DNA of 64,000 nt, taken from the NCBI RefSeq assembly GCF_010550245.1, contig NZ_JAAGLU010000004.1, positions 1 through 64,000 on the forward strand. Direction: 5' to 3'. Source of the stretch: Streptomyces sp. SID12501 (lineage in GTDB: Bacteria > Actinomycetota > Actinomycetes > Streptomycetales > Streptomycetaceae). The notes under the pieces were generated by a model. That model did no database searches and was not told where the DNA came from. It saw only the letters and a program-made list of their open reading frames with translations. This document shows, piece after piece, positions 59,329 through 64,000 of this stretch. The stretch's first letter is position 1, and each line of letters starts with the position of its first letter. Made by a program: the position numbers and the translations under genes.

Positions 59329-62300
59329 GTGCACGCCCGACTGAGCAGTCCCGGCGGTCTGTTACTCACTGCCGCACTGACCGGCGCCATGCTGATGGCG
59401 CCCGTCACCGGCTCTGCCGCGGCAACGACCGCCGCCCGCCCCACCACCACCGCCAAGGGCGGGCCGAAGGTGGCCCGCACCGCTCACGCCGTCACGGTCT
59501 CCGTACCTGCCTCCACCGGCGCCCCCGGCTACACCCTCGACGTGGCCACCGACGAACTCGCCCTCACCACACGCCGTGCCGGGAAGACCGTGCTCGCCAC
59601 CGCCTCCGGCGACACCGGCGCCCTGCGCTTCACCTCGGCCGACGGCACGTGGCAGCACGCGACCGGCGTCACCGGCTGGACGTGGAAGGACGGCGTCCTG
59701 ACCGTCACCGCCGACAGCACCCTCGACGACGCCACGGTGGCGGCCCGGATCACCCCGGGGGCCGACCGTTACCAGCTCGACTGGGACGTCCACGGCGGCG
59801 CACCGAAGCAGCTGGGCCTCGCCTACGACCTGTCATCGGCGGGCCACTGGTACGGCCACGGCGAGGCGGAGACCCCGCAGGGCGGTCCCGGCGTCGACCA
59901 GCCCTGGCCGCTCGACGCCGGCGAGGTGGACCACGAAACCTTCGGCCCGGCGTCGTACAACATGATCGACCCGTTCTGGTACACCTCCAGCTCGACCGGT
60001 CTGCGCGTCGACACCGGGGACGTCATGGACGTGGCGATCAACAAGGGCAAGGACGGCCTCGGCACCTTCACCGTCGAGTCGTCCGACACCTACAAGGCCA
60101 CCGTGTTCGTCGAGTCGACCCCGCTGGGGGTCTACCGCGACTACATCGGCATCGTCGGCAAACCGGCCAAGTCCGACGCCACCTACGAGCAGTACGCCAA
60201 GCCGCTGTGGAATTCCTGGGCGCAGTTCTACACCAGGGTCGACCAGGAAAAGCTGCTCGACTACGCCACCGGCCTCCACGACAACGGTCTGGACGGGCAC
60301 ACCATCCAGCTCGACGACAAGTGGGAGTCGAACTACGGCAATCTGACCTGGGATCCCAAGACCTTCCCCGACCCCAAAGGCCTGTCCGACAAGATCCACG
60401 GCATGGGGTTCGACTTCGGCATCTGGGTCACCCTGTGGATCAACCTGGACTCCGACAACCACCGGTACGCGGTCGACCACGGCTATCTGCTCATGGACGC
60501 CGGGGACACGACCAAGCCGTGTGAGGTGACCTGGTGGAACGGCCAGGCCGGGATCATCGACCTGGCGAACCCAGAAGCCAAGGCCTGGTACGAGGGCAAC
60601 CTCAAGAACCTGATGGACACGTACGACATCGACGGTCTGAAGTTCGACACCCGCTTCTTCGACGAGAAGTGCGCCCCGCGTGAGGGCCACCGGGCCACGG
60701 ACTACCAGAAGCTCGGCACCCAGCTCGCCGACGAGTTCGACCTCCAGGGCGCGGGCATCCGGGTGCACTGGAACCGGACGGCCCACGAAGCCGGCTTCGT
60801 CACCCGCCAGGTCGACAAGGGCACCGGCTGGGACTCCCTGCGTGCCTCCGCCACCCAGAACCTGGCCATCTCCACCATCGGCTACCCGTTCGTCGAGTCC
60901 GACATGATCGGCGGCTCCGGCGGCCAGCCGGCACCGTCGAAGGACGTGCTGGTGAGGTGGGCGCAGTCCGCCTCACTGATGCCGCTGATGTACGCCTCGA
61001 CGTCGCCGGTCGGCACCTTCGACACCACCACCGGCCAGAAGGTGGACTACGACCAGGAGACGGTCGACCTCTACCGGCAGGCGATCAAGACGCACGAGAA
61101 GCTCGCCCCGTACATCTGGGACCAGGTGCAGGGAACCCTCAAGACCGGCGATCCGATCATGCGGCCGCTGTTCTTCGACTTCCCGAAGGACGAGGCGAGT
61201 TACACGGTCACCGACGAGTGGATGCTCGGCCCGGCCGTGCTGGCCGCGCCCAAGCTGAGCAGCGGCGCCACCCGCTCCGTCCATCTCCCGCCGGGCACCT
61301 GGTACGACGTCAACCAGGGCACCGTGATCCGCGGCCCGAAGAATCTCAAGGGGTACGCGGCGCCGCTCGGCGTCACCCCGGCCTTCGTGAACCTCAAGGC
61401 CAAGGGCGCCGCCAAGGCCGTCAAGGCACTCAAGCGCGACGACGCTCCGGCCGCCTCCGTCCTGATCAGCCCGGACGCCCCGTCCACCGACTCCGGTACG
61501 CCGTTCCAGTTGACCACCGAAGTGACCAACTGGGGCGCCAGGACCCTCAGGAACGTCAAGGCGGCACTGGACCTGCCCGTCGGCTGGAGCGCCGAGGCGA
61601 CCACCGGCCCGACCGCCGCGAAGTCCCTCAGGAACGGCGCCACCCTCACCACCACGTGGACGGTGACCCCGGCCGACGGCGCCCGTTGGGGCAGCCACGA
61701 CCTCACCGGCAACGCCGCCTACCACGCGTACGACGGGTCGCAGAAGGTGTCCGACACCGTGCAGGCACGGGTAAGAGCCGCCCCGGGCAGTGTGCGGGAG
61801 CCCTATCTGACAGCCGACACGACCTCCGGGGGTGCCCAGTACGCACAGAGCGGCGACCAGTTCGCCATCTGGGCGGGCGGCCAGGACCTGTCCGGCTGGA
61901 AGGACGAGAAGGGCCTCGTCTATCTCGACGACACGGCAGGCGAAAAGGCCACCGTGCAGGTGCAGTTGGTCTCCCAGAACAGCGCATCACCGGTCGGCAA
62001 GGCGGGCATCGTCGTCGCCAACGACCTGACAGCGCCGGAGAAGGGCGGCTACGCGGTGCTGGTCATGACCCAGAGTTACGGCCTGGAGTTCATGACCGAC
62101 AGCGACGGCGACGGACGGCTCGACACGTGGGCGGGCGGTGGTTCCACCTACCACCCGGCGTATCTCAGGCTGACCCGAAACGGCGCCACCTACACCGCGT
62201 ACGCCAGTAGGGACGGCGAGACCTGGTCGCAGGTCGGCGCCGCCCAGGTGCCGTCGGCCGCCGGCACCGGCGACGCCGGGATGGTCGCCAGCGCGGCCAA

Positions 62301-62361
62301 CGTGAACTACCCCGGCGAGAACATCGAAGCCGTCTTCAGCGGATTCGCCGTCACGTCCTGA
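59329..62361 (+). CDS. Secreted glycoside hydrolase family 31 enzyme with C-terminal accessory domains
   Basis: The 1010-residue precursor has a signal peptide (LSSPGGLLLTAALTGAMLMA, cleaved near SAAA) and an N-terminal beta-sandwich. The (beta/alpha)8 barrel contains IQLDDKWESNYGN, DGLKFDTRFF (nucleophile D440) and VESDMIGGSGG. An NPCBM/NEW3-like module lies near 700-800, and a lectin-like beta-sandwich near 815-1010 ends EAVFSGFAV. GH31 includes alpha-glucosidases, alpha-xylosidases and alpha-galactosidases; I cannot choose. The GTG at 59329 has AGGAGG upstream. A repeat shared with the DeoR promoter lies 75 bp before it. Confidence 0.88.
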   Translation: MHARLSSPGGLLLTAALTGAMLMAPVTGSAAATTAARPTTTAKGGPKVARTAHAVTVSVPASTGAPGYTLDVATDELALTTRRAGKTVLATASGDTGALRFTSADGTWQHATGVTGWTWKDGVLTVTADSTLDDATVAARITPGADRYQLDWDVHGGAPKQLGLAYDLSSAGHWYGHGEAETPQGGPGVDQPWPLDAGEVDHETFGPASYNMIDPFWYTSSSTGLRVDTGDVMDVAINKGKDGLGTFTVESSDTYKATVFVESTPLGVYRDYIGIVGKPAKSDATYEQYAKPLWNSWAQFYTRVDQEKLLDYATGLHDNGLDGHTIQLDDKWESNYGNLTWDPKTFPDPKGLSDKIHGMGFDFGIWVTLWINLDSDNHRYAVDHGYLLMDAGDTTKPCEVTWWNGQAGIIDLANPEAKAWYEGNLKNLMDTYDIDGLKFDTRFFDEKCAPREGHRATDYQKLGTQLADEFDLQGAGIRVHWNRTAHEAGFVTRQVDKGTGWDSLRASATQNLAISTIGYPFVESDMIGGSGGQPAPSKDVLVRWAQSASLMPLMYASTSPVGTFDTTTGQKVDYDQETVDLYRQAIKTHEKLAPYIWDQVQGTLKTGDPIMRPLFFDFPKDEASYTVTDEWMLGPAVLAAPKLSSGATRSVHLPPGTWYDVNQGTVIRGPKNLKGYAAPLGVTPAFVNLKAKGAAKAVKALKRDDAPAASVLISPDAPSTDSGTPFQLTTEVTNWGARTLRNVKAALDLPVGWSAEATTGPTAAKSLRNGATLTTTWTVTPADGARWGSHDLTGNAAYHAYDGSQKVSDTVQARVRAAPGSVREPYLTADTTSGGAQYAQSGDQFAIWAGGQDLSGWKDEKGLVYLDDTAGEKATVQVQLVSQNSASPVGKAGIVVANDLTAPEKGGYAVLVMTQSYGLEFMTDSDGDGRLDTWAGGGSTYHPAYLRLTRNGATYTAYASRDGETWSQVGAAQVPSAAGTGDAGMVASAANVNYPGENIEAVFSGFAVTS

Positions 62362-62408
62362 CACCACAGCGCAGGCGCCACTGATCCCCAAGAGAGGGAC
62401 CCAGCCCT

Positions 62409-64000
62409 ATGGCACGTACGTCCTCAGCTGTCGCCGGCTTCGTCGCGGGCGTGGTGGTGGCCGCGAGCACCACCGCGATCGCTGTCAGCGGCACGGCGAC
62501 CACCGGCACCGACCTCAACTCCAAAGCCACCACCACCTGGCTGACCGTCAAGGTCGCCGACGCCATGGGCACCAGGGACACCGTCACCTGGGTTCCCACC
62601 GGTTCCTTCGCCGACTCCGCGGAAGAGCGGGTCCCGCGCTATCCGATGACCGCCATCCAGGGCAAGGACACCCAGGAGCTGCGGCTCTCCGCCGTGCGCA
62701 ACGAGCAGGTCTCCGCGCAACTGGCGATCGCCTCTGGCCACAGCCTCGACGACGTCAAGGCCGTGGTCGGCGACCTCGCCGGGCCCGGCGGCGCGAAGTT
62801 GTCCGGTGCGGACACCCAGGTCAGGTTCGTCAAGTACGTGCCGGTACAGCGCTCCAAGAGCGAGGTCGACTGGTCCGCGACCATCGACCAGGTCAGCTCC
62901 GCCAAGGAGGTGTCCGGCGACCGCAATCCCGACGTGGTCGGCGACGCGCTCGAGGAGCGGGACTCCGTGGACGTACCCGCGTACGCCGCGCAGCCGCTGT
63001 GGTTCACCTTCCACATTCCCCAGAAGGCCAGGCCGGGCACCTACACAGGCACGGTGAAGGTCAACGCCGACGGCCGTACTCAGGCCAGTTACCCGCTGAC
63101 CATCGAGGTGGCGGACGCGAGCGTGCCCGACCCGAAGGACTACGACTTCTTCCTCGACGTGTGGGCGCAGCCGGAGACGATCGCCAAGAACCACGGCGTC
63201 AAGCTCTGGTCCGACCAGCACTGGAAGCTGATCGAGAAGTACGACCGTGACCTGGCCTCGCGCGGCCAGAAGGTCATCAACACCACCATCGTCGACAACC
63301 CGTGGCACCACCAGTGGTCGCTCGGCACCCGGCAGTCGCAGACGGCCACGCCGTACACCAGCATGGTGGGCTGGAAGTGGAACGGAAAGACGTTCGCCTT
63401 CGACTTCGGCCGCTGGGACAAGTACGTCCGGACCGCCAGACTCTCCGGTCTAGGGCCCGACATCGGCGCCTTCTCCATGCTGGCGTTCCAGGACCAGGAG
63501 CACCTCACCTACACCGACACCAGCACCGGCAGGACCGTCTACGAGAACGTCGATCTGGGCGGCAGCCGCTGGCGGGAGGCCTGGGGAGCGTTCCTGCCCG
63601 CCTTCGAGAAGCACCTGAAGGCGAAGGGCTGGCTGGAGGACACCTGGTTGTCCTTCGACGAGCGGCCCATCAACACCATGACGGTCGTCAAGAACTTCGT
63701 CCACGAGGTCGCGCCGGTCTTCGACGACCGTATCTCCGTGGCCGGTTCGATCAGCACGGAAGGCGTCGCGTCCAATCTGTCCGTCGACTGGGGCGGCATC
63801 GACGCGATGACGAAAGAGAAGGTGGCCGAGCGGCGCAAGGCCGGAAAGATCACGACCTTCTACGTGTACGGGGAACCGGCCCACCCCAACACGCTGGCGT
63901 TCTCGCCCGCCGTCGAGTCGCGGATGCTGCCGTGGATCTCCGCCCAGCGGAACCTGGACGGCTTCCTGCGCTGGTCGTACAACAGCTGGACCAGCGACCC
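62409..64000 (+). CDS. Secreted GH123-like (DUF4091) glycosidase, 3' end outside window
   Basis: The first 530 codons are present. An export signal (SAVAGFVAGVVVAASTTAIA) is followed by an N-terminal beta-sandwich (about 40-225: QELRLSAVRNEQVSAQLAIA and PLWFTFHIPQKARPGTYTGT). The barrel domain then carries LEDTWLSFDERP, where the Asp-Glu pair matches the catalytic motif of GH123/DUF4091, and LDGFLRWSYNSWT. GH123 members cleave beta-N-acetylgalactosaminides by a substrate-assisted route. It starts 47 bp after the GH31 gene, so the two are probably co-transcribed. The frame is still open at 64000. Confidence 0.85.
   Translation, partial: MARTSSAVAGFVAGVVVAASTTAIAVSGTATTGTDLNSKATTTWLTVKVADAMGTRDTVTWVPTGSFADSAEERVPRYPMTAIQGKDTQELRLSAVRNEQVSAQLAIASGHSLDDVKAVVGDLAGPGGAKLSGADTQVRFVKYVPVQRSKSEVDWSATIDQVSSAKEVSGDRNPDVVGDALEERDSVDVPAYAAQPLWFTFHIPQKARPGTYTGTVKVNADGRTQASYPLTIEVADASVPDPKDYDFFLDVWAQPETIAKNHGVKLWSDQHWKLIEKYDRDLASRGQKVINTTIVDNPWHHQWSLGTRQSQTATPYTSMVGWKWNGKTFAFDFGRWDKYVRTARLSGLGPDIGAFSMLAFQDQEHLTYTDTSTGRTVYENVDLGGSRWREAWGAFLPAFEKHLKAKGWLEDTWLSFDERPINTMTVVKNFVHEVAPVFDDRISVAGSISTEGVASNLSVDWGGIDAMTKEKVAERRKAGKITTFYVYGEPAHPNTLAFSPAVESRMLPWISAQRNLDGFLRWSYNSWTSD

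Overview
The window is high-GC actinobacterial DNA, almost certainly from a Streptomyces. The third codon position is strongly G/C, many genes start with GTG, ribosome sites are GGAG-like, and the families are typical of the genus (DUF429, TerD, HAAS/PadR, Eis-like acetyltransferases, a streptogrisin-type protease, GH78 and GH31 enzymes with secretion signals). No rRNA, tRNA or CRISPR array was seen. The mix of secreted carbohydrate enzymes, a specialised-metabolite cluster, IS remnants and decayed genes suggests an accessory chromosome region.

Layout. 1-8.4 kb: an IS3 transposase end, a NUDIX/GNAT gene that seems cut by it, a methyltransferase-Nudix-PIMT fusion, a truncated MazG-like gene, a frameshifted DJ-1/PfpI gene, a SnoaL-like protein, a flavodoxin, DUF429 and TauE genes. 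8.4-15.1 kb: a Tat-exported alpha-L-rhamnosidase with two candidate LacI-type operators, a secreted S1 protease with a third palindrome, a methyltransferase and a second decayed DJ-1/PfpI gene.

15.1-29.5 kb is the centrepiece. One minus-strand block encodes the enzymes that define isonitrile lipopeptide (INLP) biosynthesis: an Fe(II)/2-oxoglutarate isonitrile-forming oxidase, an FcoT-like thioesterase, an acyl-ACP ligase, an acyl carrier protein, and a C-A-T-R NRPS. Added to these are a KAS III enzyme, a second carrier protein, an MFS exporter, a complete siderophore-type ABC importer and, upstream, an Asp/Asn beta-hydroxylase coupled to a 37-residue ORF. Together they look like a make-export-reimport metallophore system.

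30-37 kb: a broken copper chaperone gene, a lipoprotein, an ISL3 remnant and a copper module (ECF sigma factor, His/Met-rich membrane protein, PCu(A)C chaperone, CopA ATPase, small membrane protein). 37-53 kb: a cell-wall peptidase, a carbon-nitrogen hydrolase, two Eis-like acetyltransferases, a repeat protein, a PadR/HAAS pair, an acyltransferase fused to an alpha-helical domain, a decayed phosphoesterase, and a divergent BlaI-TerD pair with a shared palindrome. 53-64 kb: an IS607 remnant, a pectinesterase with a rhamnogalacturonan acetylesterase, a DUF1206 protein, and a DeoR regulator followed by two decayed sugar genes, a GH31 enzyme and a GH123-like protein that runs off the end. The DeoR and GH31 promoters carry the same spaced inverted repeat.
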